From Scytonematopsis contorta HA4267-MV1 (GTDB lineage: Bacteria > Cyanobacteriota > Cyanobacteriia > Cyanobacteriales > Nostocaceae), in contig JAHHIC010000013.1 in NCBI GenBank assembly GCA_019359035.1, forward strand, positions 124,001 through 188,000: DNA of 64,000 nt, read 5' to 3'. The translations under genes were made by a program, and so were the position numbers. The notes beneath the pieces are model-generated. The model did no database searches and had not been told where the DNA came from. It was given only the letters and a program-made list of their open reading frames with translations. Below, one piece after another: positions 8,767 through 17,932 of this stretch. The number at the start of each line of letters is the position of its first letter. Within the stretch, counting starts at the first letter, position 1.

Positions 8767-9216
8767 TTAGTCCTCTTCGTTGTAAAAGCCTTCTTCTTGA
8801 AGAAACTGGCTGAGTTCCTTCATTCCCTCCCGTCGTTTTTTATCCCTCTCTTCTTTATATTTCATTAAGTCCAATAAATTAACCCGTCGATGAGAACCCA
8901 CCTTAATATATGGAATTTCCCTTTGCTCCAATAACTTGATTAAATAAGGTCGAGAAACATTCAAAAAATCTGCAGCTTCTTGCGTCGTCATTTCCTGTTC
9001 TTGGAAAACTATCGAAATTGACTGTCCCAAAGCAAAAGCACGCACGACCTGATGCAAAACTCTACAAACTGATTCTGGAATCACAATTTGCTCACCATTG
9101 CTCCCTAGCACCTTAGCTTGCGAATCCTCAGCTAAAATCTGAAGAAGCTGCTTAATTGATTGTGCTTCTTGTTTTTGGGGAAAGGCTGATTCTACAGGCT
9201 CATTTTGCCCTAGCAT
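8767..9216 (-). CDS. Excisionase-type HTH protein, antitoxin of the PIN pair
   Basis: 149 residues. The MTTQEAADFLNVSRPYLIKLL segment and following KVGSHRRVNLLDL (about 76-117) form a MerR/excisionase-like winged helix, as in antitoxins that pair with PIN toxins. The N-terminal half is an alpha-helical region with no recognised fold. The C-terminus is strongly charged (KEERDKKRREGMKEL) and may be the toxin-neutralising tail. It is transcribed first in the pair, as expected for an antitoxin, and probably autoregulates the operon from the 90-base gap upstream. Assignment rests on gene order plus domain type. Confidence 0.82.
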   Translation of the reverse strand: MLGQNEPVESAFPQKQEAQSIKQLLQILAEDSQAKVLGSNGEQIVIPESVCRVLHQVVRAFALGQSISIVFQEQEMTTQEAADFLNVSRPYLIKLLEQREIPYIKVGSHRRVNLLDLMKYKEERDKKRREGMKELSQFLQEEGFYNEED

Positions 9217-9309
9217 AATCGTTTTCTCGAAGTTACTTCATACTACTTAATTTATCATATTTCATATTACATAAACGAAATATCCGAACAACACTCAAGC
9301 AACCAGAAG

Positions 9310-10416
9310 CTAGACCGTAACAGGTTCTCTGGAAGTATCAAACACTTCCTTACTCACAGAGACTTCGTAAGCAGAATGACTTGCGAAAACAGCCTCAGCC
9401 AATATTTTACTTGCCCAGTCCACTAAGTTTAGCCCGCAGCCTTTAGCAGTATCTTGCATCAAAGGTTGTAAGTAGGCTGGTATATGTAAAGTCAAAGCGA
9501 TAGTCTCTGGTGAAGGAACATGCGCTCGTTCTACCTGTCCAGATTCCAAAGAACGATTAACCCAAAAATCACATTCAGCTGCCCGCGTTTCACCATCTTT
9601 TTCCAGAAAGCTTAATTTACCTAACTTGTAGCAATAAAACTTTTCTTTCTCTCCTACAGATTCTGGACTGCAATGAGAGCAGTTCCAACAGCTTCGTAAA
9701 TTTACTTCATTTGGTTCACATGACGCTCTATCTGACTGGGAATCTTCTTCTTGAGTGAATTTCCTCACACTAAGCGAATGTCCTTGTTTTAAAACATTCC
9801 TGCTTCTTTTACCTTTAGATTGACAACTCCCGCTCCGTTCTTGGTATTCTTTAACGACTTTAACAACATGAGTTGCAGTAATCTTGCCATTGGGTGCAGT
9901 AGAAACAGCCTCCTCCCAAACTTTCTGCTGTTCTTCCGGAGCTAGTGCAACAAGCGGACGCACTTGACGTTCATTAGCGGGGACAATTTGTGCGCCGTGG
10001 CGCACATTTTCATAAACAGAAGCAGCATCAATCAATTGGTAAGCTGTACGACGAGCAATTTCCCAGCGATTAATACAATATTCCTCGAAAGTATCGTACT
10101 TCTGGCGATACAGACGCTTATCTCTAATTTGGCGCAAAGCTTGTCCAATATCCCAGAAAGCTCGAAAACCGCGCTGTACTCTATCCTCCAAACTATCCAA
10201 CTCCAAAACCTCAGCTTGAGTAAATACCTCATTTACTTGGTTCGATACTTGTTCAGATAGTTGATTAGATATTTGGCTAGATGCCTGTTGGCTCACAGAA
10301 TTATCGGGAATAGAGGAAACCGCAAATTCCTCTTGGTTTACATTACGTTCCTTTTCTTCACAGCCGACAGACGGTTGAAAAGTTCCGGATTTATCAGTAG
10401 AGTTTACATATTCCAT
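9310..10416 (-). CDS. Hypothetical protein with helical N-terminal domain and Cys cluster
   Basis: 368 residues; product not recognised. After a low-complexity Ser/Gln/Val-rich N-terminus (residues 35-65), residues about 70-195 form a helical region (FWDIGQALRQIRDKRLY, then FEEYCINRWEIARRTAYQLIDAA). It resembles the plasmid/phage-associated 'ParB-like or DUF3102-type' proteins of cyanobacteria. A Cys cluster follows at about 240-285 (CWNCSHC then CYKLG and AAECDFW), a likely zinc site. The last 70 residues (LTLHIPAYLQPLMQDTAKGCGLNLVDWA) look like a ribbon- or helix-type DNA-binding or partner domain. It sits next to the toxin-antitoxin pair with its own promoter region. A role in DNA binding is inferred only. 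Confidence 0.6.
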   Translation of the reverse strand: MEYVNSTDKSGTFQPSVGCEEKERNVNQEEFAVSSIPDNSVSQQASSQISNQLSEQVSNQVNEVFTQAEVLELDSLEDRVQRGFRAFWDIGQALRQIRDKRLYRQKYDTFEEYCINRWEIARRTAYQLIDAASVYENVRHGAQIVPANERQVRPLVALAPEEQQKVWEEAVSTAPNGKITATHVVKVVKEYQERSGSCQSKGKRSRNVLKQGHSLSVRKFTQEEDSQSDRASCEPNEVNLRSCWNCSHCSPESVGEKEKFYCYKLGKLSFLEKDGETRAAECDFWVNRSLESGQVERAHVPSPETIALTLHIPAYLQPLMQDTAKGCGLNLVDWASKILAEAVFASHSAYEVSVSKEVFDTSREPVTV

Positions 10417-10799
10417 CGATACTTTCGTCTCCCCCTTTTATGGCTGTAAATCCTTCATCCAACATCAGCTGTTGAGTTAGCTGCTCTATTGGTTGAGATT
10501 TTGTACATGCCCTGCAATATTGCACGTGCAATACTTAATATTGCATCATATCTTGTTTATAATGCAATTCCCTAGATTTTATTATTAATTTTTTTTATAT
10601 ATTTTTGGGGATTTATAAGTTCTTTAGGGGGTTTGTTGGGTTTCGCAAAGCCTCAACCCAACCGACAAATACCCAAAACCTTTGCAGCACTGGGTTGGGG
10701 AATATAAGTCAACTTGTGACTTCTGTTAAAATTTGGCTCAAAACCTTGTAAACACAAGAGTTATACTTTTAAATAAGATATATAAACCCTTTAGCCCAT
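10417..10799. other. Intergenic region between divergent genes
   Basis: 383 AT-rich bases. A TTGCA-rich patch near 10510-10565 (GCAATATTGCACGTGCAATA) contains overlapping inverted repeats and could be an operator for either neighbour. A half-copy of the GGTTGGGTTGAGG repeat lies at 10634-10665. No gene supported. Confidence 0.5.
10515..10540. promoter_or_regulatory. Candidate operator: nested TTGCA inverted repeats
   Basis: The stretch GCAATATTGCACGTGCAATA contains two perfect dyads (GCAATATTGC and TTGCACGTGCAA) between two divergent genes that both encode putative DNA-binding proteins. No binding evidence exists; position and symmetry only. Confidence 0.35.
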
Positions 10800-11327
10800 G
10801 TGAGAGAGTGTTTAGTTCAACTGCAAACAGAAGCAGAAGACATCGCTAGCTTCACCTGGAATTTGCCTAATATTAACAATACTAAGGTAAAAATTGTGAC
10901 TGCCACATCTGTACCATCACTCATACAAGCACGTCAAAATCGACTGGTTCAGTTGATGGGACAGCTTTTGCAAGATGGCTGGACCCAAACTAGCATAGCT
11001 GAATTTGTTGGAGTGGAATTTTCTACGGTATATCGATGGTTAAAAGGAAAAACCATCCCCGAACAAGAGTCTAGAAACTTTCAAAGGCTAGCAAAATTAA
11101 GCGGTGGAAATCCCAAAACGCTACAACAATATTTAGATGGTGAAATTACTTTGTCAGCTTATCGTCAAGGGGTGGAAAATAAATTATTAGCAGAAATAAA
11201 TAACCAAAGTACATCAACAAACGAAAAAATCAAACAAGAAGTTATTGCAAAAATTCGCTTATTGGAGCCATCAGAAATAGCAGAAGTAATTTCCCTAACA
11301 GCAGCTTTCTTAGCCAAACAAGCATAG
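10800..11327 (+). CDS. HTH DNA-binding protein
   Basis: 175 residues from GTG. Residues about 50-85 (LLQDGWTQTSIAEFVGVEFSTVYRWLKGK) form a homeodomain-like helix-turn-helix of the type used by Cro/transposase-like regulators. It is followed by a short helical C-terminal region (LSGGNPKTLQQYLDGEITLSAYRQG). No effector-binding domain is evident. The first 45 residues are not obviously part of the fold, so translation may begin at the internal ATG near 10956. An ATG at 10798 overlaps the GTG but is followed at once by a stop. It is alone on the plus strand and ends 103 bases before a palindrome shared with the convergent kinase gene. Regulatory target unknown. Confidence 0.7.
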   Translation: MRECLVQLQTEAEDIASFTWNLPNINNTKVKIVTATSVPSLIQARQNRLVQLMGQLLQDGWTQTSIAEFVGVEFSTVYRWLKGKTIPEQESRNFQRLAKLSGGNPKTLQQYLDGEITLSAYRQGVENKLLAEINNQSTSTNEKIKQEVIAKIRLLEPSEIAEVISLTAAFLAKQA

Positions 11328-11430
11328 TTAGATAAATTAATTCTAGTTTAATTTAAATATTATACAAATAATTTATTATTAGATTCAAACCAGAACTTCC
11401 CAAACAGTACTCCCACAAAAAGCTTACAGT

Positions 11431-11461
11431 GTCATTGCGTTCACTCCGTGAACGCAATGAC
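11431..11461. terminator. Perfect palindrome between convergent genes
   Basis: GTCATTGCGTTCA pairs with TGAACGCAATGAC around CTCCG. It lies between the HTH gene and the kinase gene, which converge. There is no T-run, so it may instead be a dispersed repeat with terminator activity. Confidence 0.5.
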
Positions 11462-11585
11462 AATAAAAATGAATATTGTAGAGACCAAAAAAACAAGGTC
11501 TCTACATCATTTATATATTTCATACTTACAGAAAAACGCGACAAATAGGCTTAACCATCCAGAAAAAACAAAAATAGCACCTTTA

Positions 11586-13433
11586 CTACTGATTACCAAT
11601 ATTCACTTCATTCATATAACTATCCATTTTAAAATCTTGAAGTCTAGTAGAAGAATTCCCATTAATAAAAGAATTTCCACCGGATGAATTTGGAAGCGAA
11701 GTATTTTCCTGAGAACCAATAGGAGGTTCGACATTTTGATTTTTGCTTGCACTGTTGGTAGACGATGTACCCCTAAAGCTAGCTGCTTGCTGACGTTGTT
11801 TTTCCTGATACTCAGCCACTTTGACTTGTGCAGTTGTATAAGCATAAGCACTTTTAGGAATTTGCTGTAAAAATCTCACAGCCTCGTCAAAGTTACCAAC
11901 TTCAGCCCTATTATAAGCTTGTTGTAATAAAAACGAAGCTCTTGCGTGCTGCTTTTTGTCGTACTCAGCCAATTTTTTTTGTACCAAAGCACCCGCAGAA
12001 CTTTCTTTGGGAATTTGACGTAAATACTGTAAAGCGCTACTGAAGTCTTTGTCAGATGCTTTATCGTAAGCTTTTGAAAGTAAATCGTTAGTTTGTTTCT
12101 GGACTTGGATTTTTGTTTGTGCAACAAGTTTATCGGTTTTTGTTTGCCAATATAAAATATCGGGAACTTGAGCAGAAGCTTGAATTACATCTGACCACCG
12201 ACCTGCATGGAAGGCTTTTTCTGTCGCTTTGTATTTCTCTGCTGCAATTTTCCATTGTTGCTCCCACTCTTCAATATTCGCTTGTGCTTCTGAATACAAA
12301 TGGCTGCTTGATGGAATTGATTGTGCTAACGCTATAGCCTTTTTAATATCCCCAGACTGAAATTTTTCGGTAGCTTTAAATAAGGTTTCTGTGCCCGAAT
12401 AAGCAGGAGATGTAGTCGTTAAGGAATATACACCTAACCCCATGACCACAGAATTAGCCAATAAACCAAATTTTAGCCCTGTGATTAACGGTGATGTTTT
12501 TGAGGATTTACGGGTTGTGTCATTGTTTAGTGATTGATTTGCTGGCTGCAAAACATTGTATTTTACATCAATAACATCATTATTCGCTTCTAATGGAATT
12601 TCTTTGAGTGCTTGCAGTACCTCATTCGCTGACCCGAAGCGGTCTTTATAGTCGTAGCGTATCATCTTCGTCAGCACAGAAGTGAGATAATCACTTATAT
12701 GAACGCTATCATTTCGCCACAATATTTCATTGGTCTGAGGGTCTACTTTTAATTGCAGGGGAGTCTGTCCTGTTAAAGCTTCAATAGCAATCATTCCTAA
12801 AGAGTAAATATCACTACTAGGCTTTGTTTGGCTAATAAACTGCTCTGGTGGTATGTATCCTAAAGAAGTAACAGGAACTTTATAAATTGGCAATTGCACA
12901 TGCAGAGCAAAGTCAGCAGGCTGGATTGAACCAAAATCAATCAAAAATAGCCTACCATCACTGGCTCGTCTAATAATATTTTCTGGTTTCACATCACAAT
13001 GAATTACATCTTGTGAATGAACAAAAGCCAGAATACCCAAGAGTTCTTCTAAAAATTGGACAACTTCCCTTTCACTCCAACGATAACCACAATGCTTATT
13101 AACAGGCAGTTCTGCAGTTAGAGGATGTCCGTCAATGAACTCTTGTACCAAGTAAAATCGCTCATTTTCTTCAAAACAAGCAAATAACTGAGGAATTTGC
13201 TTGTGGTTTTCTAGCCGTTTTAGGGTTTCAGTTTCTGTGAGAAAGCGCAACCTCAAACTTTCCAAGTGGTTCGGTTGAAAGCTGGTAGCTTTTAGCTGCT
13301 TAATCACACACTTGGGGTAACCAGGTTGCTCAATATCCACAGCTATATATGTTTGCCCGAATACACCCGAACCCAGGCTCTGGACGACTTGATAGCGCCC
13401 TTGTAGTACTTTTCCGATTATGTGGTGAGTCAT
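11586..13433 (-). CDS. Serine/threonine protein kinase, membrane-anchored, with C-terminal repeats
   Basis: 615 residues. The N-terminal Hanks-type kinase domain has the glycine loop GSGVFGQ (21-27), the ATP-binding Lys45 (CVIKQ), the catalytic loop HCDVKPEN (145-152) and the DFG motif (Asp166). All catalytic residues are present, so it should be active. The HCD in place of HRD is usual for the cyanobacterial SPKB/SpkC-like group. One hydrophobic segment at about residues 318-345 predicts a single membrane span. Beyond it come about four repeats of 35-45 residues with an FxxAxxxLxxIP pattern (for example FSSALQYLRQIPKES and FDEAVRFLQQIPKSA), a helical-repeat sensor or interaction domain. The tail is Ser/Asn-rich. 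The gene is monocistronic; its signal is unknown. Confidence 0.92.
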   Translation of the reverse strand: MTHHIIGKVLQGRYQVVQSLGSGVFGQTYIAVDIEQPGYPKCVIKQLKATSFQPNHLESLRLRFLTETETLKRLENHKQIPQLFACFEENERFYLVQEFIDGHPLTAELPVNKHCGYRWSEREVVQFLEELLGILAFVHSQDVIHCDVKPENIIRRASDGRLFLIDFGSIQPADFALHVQLPIYKVPVTSLGYIPPEQFISQTKPSSDIYSLGMIAIEALTGQTPLQLKVDPQTNEILWRNDSVHISDYLTSVLTKMIRYDYKDRFGSANEVLQALKEIPLEANNDVIDVKYNVLQPANQSLNNDTTRKSSKTSPLITGLKFGLLANSVVMGLGVYSLTTTSPAYSGTETLFKATEKFQSGDIKKAIALAQSIPSSSHLYSEAQANIEEWEQQWKIAAEKYKATEKAFHAGRWSDVIQASAQVPDILYWQTKTDKLVAQTKIQVQKQTNDLLSKAYDKASDKDFSSALQYLRQIPKESSAGALVQKKLAEYDKKQHARASFLLQQAYNRAEVGNFDEAVRFLQQIPKSAYAYTTAQVKVAEYQEKQRQQAASFRGTSSTNSASKNQNVEPPIGSQENTSLPNSSGGNSFINGNSSTRLQDFKMDSYMNEVNIGNQ

Positions 13434-13706
13434 GAGTTGGTTACTTTTTCACTCTCTTTCTAATTCTTCTTAAATCCAACCCTGTTTTCCGGAATACCCG
13501 GTATATAAATGAATTTAGGCAGATGAGGTTCCCAATTTACCTATTATATTCACTGTAGTAACTGATTTTTTAGGGTATTTTTTGTTTCTTTAAGTAAACT
13601 TTAAAATAAACTGTAAAATCTTTAAAATCCTGATTTTACGGTTACCCAAATGCTTTATTTTTTACACTAAATTTGCGTTTGTTTATTTAGTAGAGAATGC
13701 GTATTA
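13434..13706. other. Intergenic upstream of the kinase gene
   Basis: 273 AT-rich bases between two same-strand genes. It should contain the kinase promoter. No repeats or small genes recognised. Confidence 0.4.
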
Positions 13707-15275
13707 TTACTTGGGTGACGTATCACTTTCTTCTTGTATTACTTCTAAATTATCCTGCAATGGTTTAACCACACGCGCAATTGCTTCTTTAATAAAAACT
13801 TTGATAAACTCATCACGACGATTTAGCTGAAATTGTCGCTGAACAACTTCCGTCATCCCTCCATCTCCCCACTCCTGGTCATGACGGAAATATTCTATAA
13901 AACTTTTGCCCGCAATCCTCGTCAGATAAGCAGCGGTCACACCTTGAACTGCTCGACCGAAAATAAAAGTACCAACATTTAACTGTAAGGCTGTAGAAAG
14001 TAGCTGTAATGCTCCTTTAAGGATACCCAAACCAGCAATAGTTTTTGCTAAAGACAGTGCTAGCTCTCGTCCCCGTTCCATATTCAACTCACAGCCGTAA
14101 ACTCTACCTATTTCCACTACCATTTGGGCATTGACTGCGGCTGTTGCTAGCAAATCTACTCCAGGTAAAGGCGTTACGGAAACCACACCCGCACCAATCC
14201 ATTGAAAACGTTCGACTATTTTATCAGCTTGACGCCTGCGCTGAGCATCGATAAGTTTACGTGCTTCTTCTCCCAAGCGCATGGATTGTAACAAAATATT
14301 ATCAGCGACTAAATCCTCACCTTCTGCCCGTAAAATAGCTGCCATGCGTCGCATTAATGGTAAGATATCTGCTTCAGGCTGGTAAATTTCACCATTTTCC
14401 AATTCTACCGCTTGCGGATTCGCAGAAATAGCAACAACATCATTGGGAGAAATAAAACCCCGGACTCGTTCCCGTAACTTAGCGATAATAATTTCGTTGT
14501 CAGCTTCGGTATATAAATCAGCTTTGTTGACAACAAGCAGAGAACGCTTACCAATTTCTGCTAAAACCCGTAAAGGCTCATATTCGGAACGACGGATATC
14601 GTTATCGACAACAAACAACAATAAATTAGCTTCCGTAGCTAACCCCCTTGCTAACTGTTCTCTCTCAGTTCCAGCAACACCAGCTTCCAAAATACCTGGG
14701 GTGTCAGTAATAATAATTTTGCGTTCTAAACCTTTAAGTCGCAAACAATAGGTTTCCCCCACCTTTGTGGTTCCCATCGGAGCATCCACTTTACCAACCA
14801 TACGTCCTATAATCGCATTCACCAAAGAAGTTTTGCCCGCACTCCCCGTACCAAATATCACGACTAAAATTTCACCTTGGCTTAAATTATCCTCAATTTC
14901 CCGACTTTTACTCAACAAAGCTTGACGTGCAACCTCATCTTGAATTTGGGATACTTGTTGCTGTACTGCTTTAATAGTAGAAGAAGCCGCTTCTGATTTG
15001 ACCGCAGGAATTTGTGCTGGAGTAATTTTGCGTTTTTTGCGCGTTGTGCGTTGCTCTCCAGCCTGAATTATCATTACATAATAAACAAAAGAAGCAACTA
15101 AGCCACCAATAAGGAAAATTAGCAACAGCAGCAGTAGATTGCCTAATAAAGGAGAATACGATAACTGCCAGTAAAGTCGCGACAACGAGTCAATCAGCCA
15201 CAGGCTTAACCCTAAAACAACGATAAGACCGACAATCAGCGTGACGATGCGCGACAGAGGAGGCATGTTGGGCAT
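13707..15275 (-). CDS. Membrane-associated GTPase with C-terminal DUF697 domain
   Basis: 522 residues. Two membrane segments lie near the N-terminus (about 9-32 and 44-70). The GTPase domain has G1 GTGSAGKT (142-149), G3 DTPG (191-194), G4 NKAD (250-253) and an ISANP G5-like motif. The C-terminal 180 residues (GVVSVTPLPGVDLLATAAVNAQMV) match the DUF697 region found behind Era/YcjF-like GTPases in cyanobacteria. The protein is probably an inner-membrane or thylakoid GTPase; the partner and process are not known. It is monocistronic. The ATG at 15273-15275 gives only a few residues before the first hydrophobic segment, consistent with a membrane-anchor start. Confidence 0.88.
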   Translation of the reverse strand: MPNMPPLSRIVTLIVGLIVVLGLSLWLIDSLSRLYWQLSYSPLLGNLLLLLLIFLIGGLVASFVYYVMIIQAGEQRTTRKKRKITPAQIPAVKSEAASSTIKAVQQQVSQIQDEVARQALLSKSREIEDNLSQGEILVVIFGTGSAGKTSLVNAIIGRMVGKVDAPMGTTKVGETYCLRLKGLERKIIITDTPGILEAGVAGTEREQLARGLATEANLLLFVVDNDIRRSEYEPLRVLAEIGKRSLLVVNKADLYTEADNEIIIAKLRERVRGFISPNDVVAISANPQAVELENGEIYQPEADILPLMRRMAAILRAEGEDLVADNILLQSMRLGEEARKLIDAQRRRQADKIVERFQWIGAGVVSVTPLPGVDLLATAAVNAQMVVEIGRVYGCELNMERGRELALSLAKTIAGLGILKGALQLLSTALQLNVGTFIFGRAVQGVTAAYLTRIAGKSFIEYFRHDQEWGDGGMTEVVQRQFQLNRRDEFIKVFIKEAIARVVKPLQDNLEVIQEESDTSPK

Positions 15276-15281
15276 GGTTAG

Positions 15282-15498
15282 CTAAAATTATAGTACGCAG
15301 ATGCTTTTGATTTTAGCTTGGAGTAGGCGGAAGCAATAAAAGAAGGCAGAAGGCGGATGGCAGAGGGCAGAAGGAAAGGAAAGCAACAAGGATTACGTGC
15401 TAGATAAAGTGAAAGCTTATTTTTTACTTACGACTTGTATTAACCACCGGGCTATATGTCAAAATTTGGAGGGAATTTTAACCAAAGGAAAGAGACTT
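15282..15498. other. Divergent intergenic region with GGCAGAAGG repeats
   Basis: Contains short purine-rich repeats (GGCAGAAGGCGGATGGCAG near 15345-15380). The in-frame extension upstream of the DUF937 gene (from 15397) is not considered coding. Confidence 0.4.
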
Positions 15499-16023
15499 AT
15501 GGGACTTTTTGACCAAATTCTCGGTGCTGTAGCCAATCCTAATCAACAAGGCAACATCGACCAACTGGGTAGTATCATCAACACTGTACAACAACTAGCT
15601 GGAAATACAGGCGCTGACTCAAATGCTATGCAGTCAGTATTATCCCTTGTTGGTGGTCAAGTACGTACAGCGTTGCAAGAAAAAAGAGAGACCGAAGGGC
15701 CAGAAGCCGTACAAAGTTTAGTAAATGAATTTGCGGGTGATTCTCCTAACCCCCAAGCTGTTAATTCCTTATTTTCTCCTGCAATGTTACAGCAGGTAGT
15801 ACAATTAGTCTCATCGCGTACTGGCTTTGATGCAGGTACGATTCAACAAATGCTGCCATCTTTAGTACCAATGGTACTTGGTGTTTTAAATTCCGGGGCA
15901 AGCGCACAAAACCCACAATCAGGAAGTAATCCAGTTCTTAATAGTTTTTTAGATTCTGATGGAGATGGAGATACAGATATCGCAGACGCAATGAGAATGG
16001 CTAGCAAATTTATGGGACAATAA
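15499..16023 (+). CDS. DUF937-family protein
   Basis: 174 residues from the ATG at 15499, which is preceded by an AAAGGAAAG ribosome-binding site. The frame is open further upstream, but this start gives the family's MGLFDQILGAV N-terminus. The protein is Gln/Asn/Ser-rich with helical repeats (SIINTVQQLAG, LLQQVVQLVSS-like) and the conserved LPSLVPMVLGVLN segment near residue 120. The C-terminus contains DSDGDGDTDIADAM, an acidic dockerin/EF-hand-like calcium-binding loop often seen at the end of cyanobacterial DUF937 proteins. No signal peptide. Function unknown. It is monocistronic and divergent from the GTPase gene. Confidence 0.82.
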   Translation: MGLFDQILGAVANPNQQGNIDQLGSIINTVQQLAGNTGADSNAMQSVLSLVGGQVRTALQEKRETEGPEAVQSLVNEFAGDSPNPQAVNSLFSPAMLQQVVQLVSSRTGFDAGTIQQMLPSLVPMVLGVLNSGASAQNPQSGSNPVLNSFLDSDGDGDTDIADAMRMASKFMGQ

Positions 16024-16125
16024 TTTCTAGGCAATAATTCCTAACTACTTCTTGTGGGATTGCATTCCATACCGTCCGTTTTAATATGAACCAAGGCGGG
16101 TAAGCCGTCAGTGTCAACATGAGCC

Positions 16126-16154
16126 GAGGCGGGCAAGGATGCCCACCCCACAAG
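16126..16154. repeat. Dispersed repeat GGGCAAGGATGCCCACCCC, copy 1
   Basis: GCGGGCAAGGATGCCCACCCC followed by ACAAG. The GGGCA/TGCCC arms can pair. Similar copies lie at 16843-16872, 22831-22862 and 59773-59800. Confidence 0.75.
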
Positions 16155-16233
16155 AAAAATTGAAACATTTATTCCCTAGCTTCCTGGCTTCCGACATGAA
16201 TAAAATTTGATATTTTATTTACAAACATCCTCA

Positions 16234-16683
16234 TTAGAGAACTCGCTTGAGAAAGGTCACATAGTTATCGGTGTTTGTACAGTCCATCAAGTCCAAAATT
16301 TCGGTAACTTCTTCTGAAGGAATATAATCGCTGGGGACACCAACGATTGCTTTACCTAAATTTTTTGCTAACTGAAACCAAAAACTCAATTTAAAATTGC
16401 TGTCCAATGATTTATAGTCTTCAATGGCAATATTATTATTCTGTGCTTCACCTTCCAACAAACCACGTATTGCTGTCAGTTGCTCAGATTGGTCAATTTG
16501 CTGAAGATTAGTTAATAAGTTGGTTGCTTGTTGTGGACTTGAATCAAAATTAATCGCACCAACAGGTATTTCATCCACAAGTTGTTCATAAAGTAATACA
16601 AGAACACCCAATTTACTATCCACATCTAATTTTTCAAACTTTGATGCAGCTTCGTCTATAAAACTAACATTTGTTGAAGTCAT
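16234..16683 (-). CDS. Divergent OCP N-terminal-domain (helical carotenoid protein) paralogue
   Basis: 149 residues aligning over its length with the neighbouring 169-residue helical carotenoid protein and hence with the N-terminal domain of orange carotenoid protein. The conserved LYEQL and FWFQLAKNLG helices are kept (Tyr32 and Trp102 correspond to Tyr40 and Trp108 of the neighbour). The Trp that contacts the carotenoid ring in the first helix pair (W37 in the neighbour) is Val29 here, and the protein is shorter at the N-terminus. It may therefore bind carotenoid differently or not at all. It is 235 bases downstream of the canonical paralogue on the same strand, separated by repeats, so co-transcription is uncertain. 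Confidence 0.72.
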   Translation of the reverse strand: MTSTNVSFIDEAASKFEKLDVDSKLGVLVLLYEQLVDEIPVGAINFDSSPQQATNLLTNLQQIDQSEQLTAIRGLLEGEAQNNNIAIEDYKSLDSNFKLSFWFQLAKNLGKAIVGVPSDYIPSEEVTEILDLMDCTNTDNYVTFLKRVL

Positions 16684-16715
16684 AACAGTTACCGTTTTCT
16701 AAATAAATTCCACCA

Positions 16716-16796
16716 TGTAGAGACGTTACATGTAACGTCTCATTCAACGTCTGATATAACGTCTTATTCAACGTCTGATGTAACGTCTCATTCAAC
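16716..16796. repeat. Tandem/palindromic AACGTCT repeats
   Basis: Begins with the palindrome GAGACGTTACATGTAACGTCTC and continues with degenerate CATTCAACGTCTGATNTAACGT units. The lead palindrome is the same element as at 30672-30701. Confidence 0.75.
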
Positions 16797-16842
16797 CTCA
16801 GAACATTCAATTACAGCAAATTTCAAGTTAGTGAAATACAAG

Positions 16843-16872
16843 CGGGCGGGCAAGGATGCCCACCCCACAAGA
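16843..16872. repeat. Dispersed repeat GGGCAAGGATGCCCACCCC, copy 2
   Basis: Near-identical to the copy at 16126-16154. Confidence 0.75.
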
Positions 16873-16918
16873 GTTTGACATTAAACTTATGTACCTCATT
16901 TACCTGCTAACTGCTGTA

Positions 16919-17428
16919 TTAAATTTCAGCACCCGCTTTCGCTTCAGCACCCATAGGTGAAACATATTGACGGAAAAGGGTTATTTGTTCTTCAAAAGGT
17001 AGTTGTTTAATTCTTTGAAAAACTTCGTTAGTGCCGGAGGAAAGTTGATAATCGCCAGGTACAGGAATAATGGTAGCGTTTTCCATACCTTGAGATAAGC
17101 GATACCAGAAAAGTAACTTAGTAGTATCGCTCAAAGAACCATACTCACGGCTAATTTGAGAATCTTTATTTTCGATTAAATCCCGTTGAACTTGCAATTG
17201 TTCTTCGTGGGACATTTGTGAAACTTGGTTAAATAAACCATCTGCAATATTCTCAGAAGCGGTGCTAGCTGCTGGTGCTGCTGGTGTTATCGAATTACCC
17301 ATTTCTTTGTAAATAAACCAGAACAAAGCAAGCTGTTCATCTGTATCTAGAGATTTTAAAGCTTGAAGATGTTCACTATTAGCAGGGTTTTGTATTTGAG
17401 CAGATGTCATAGATAACTCCGATTGCAT
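16919..17428 (-). CDS. Helical carotenoid protein (OCP N-terminal-domain homologue)
   Basis: 169 residues corresponding to the all-helical N-terminal domain of orange carotenoid protein, without the C-terminal NTF2-like domain. Carotenoid-contact positions are present: Trp37 and Tyr40 in LFWFIYKEMG, and Trp108 in LLFWYRLSQGM. The PVPGDYQLS loop is also typical. Free-standing proteins of this type (HCPs) bind a ketocarotenoid and quench singlet oxygen or, in some clades, phycobilisome excitation. They act in the cytosol near the thylakoid. Which HCP clade this belongs to cannot be decided without a tree. A second, diverged family member lies immediately downstream. The ATG at 17426-17428 is used; an internal Met at residue 7 is an alternative. 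Confidence 0.87.
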   Translation of the reverse strand: MQSELSMTSAQIQNPANSEHLQALKSLDTDEQLALFWFIYKEMGNSITPAAPAASTASENIADGLFNQVSQMSHEEQLQVQRDLIENKDSQISREYGSLSDTTKLLFWYRLSQGMENATIIPVPGDYQLSSGTNEVFQRIKQLPFEEQITLFRQYVSPMGAEAKAGAEI

Positions 17429-17932
17429 TTTTTATGATTGCAAAATAACAATATCAAAGGTATCTTAAGCTTTTAACCATACTCAAGATATAAGTATCTC
17501 AGTCAAAGTGAAGAATGATTTTAAGAACCGCAGAGACGGTGAAGACGATAGAAAGAAGAACTTTTTATATACTCCTAAAGATATACGACCTAAGAAATAA
17601 ATTCTCTATATCCTGAGGATGAAGATAATTAAATACACTATATATATGATAGTACTTGTTGATAATTTCACTTTATAGCCACTTCATTCAATAGATTATG
17701 GGTTACATGGTTACTAGTTAAGAATGAATCAGCGATAACTATAACGTTGTGACTCATAGCTATTTTTTATAGAGCTAATATTATAAAACTTTTTCTTACA
17801 GTTCATGTTTATGTTTCACGTGGTTTTAACATTTATAACCACAGAAATAAAAAACTATTTCTTATGGATGAAGCTAAGTGAATGATTGGGGCGTAATTTT
17901 ATAAATGTAATTATGATTGGAAGAGTTTGTTT
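17429..17932. other. Intergenic region between divergent genes
   Basis: 504 AT-rich bases upstream of both the HCP gene and the small exported protein gene. No gene, strong repeat or RNA recognised; both promoters should lie here. Confidence 0.5.
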
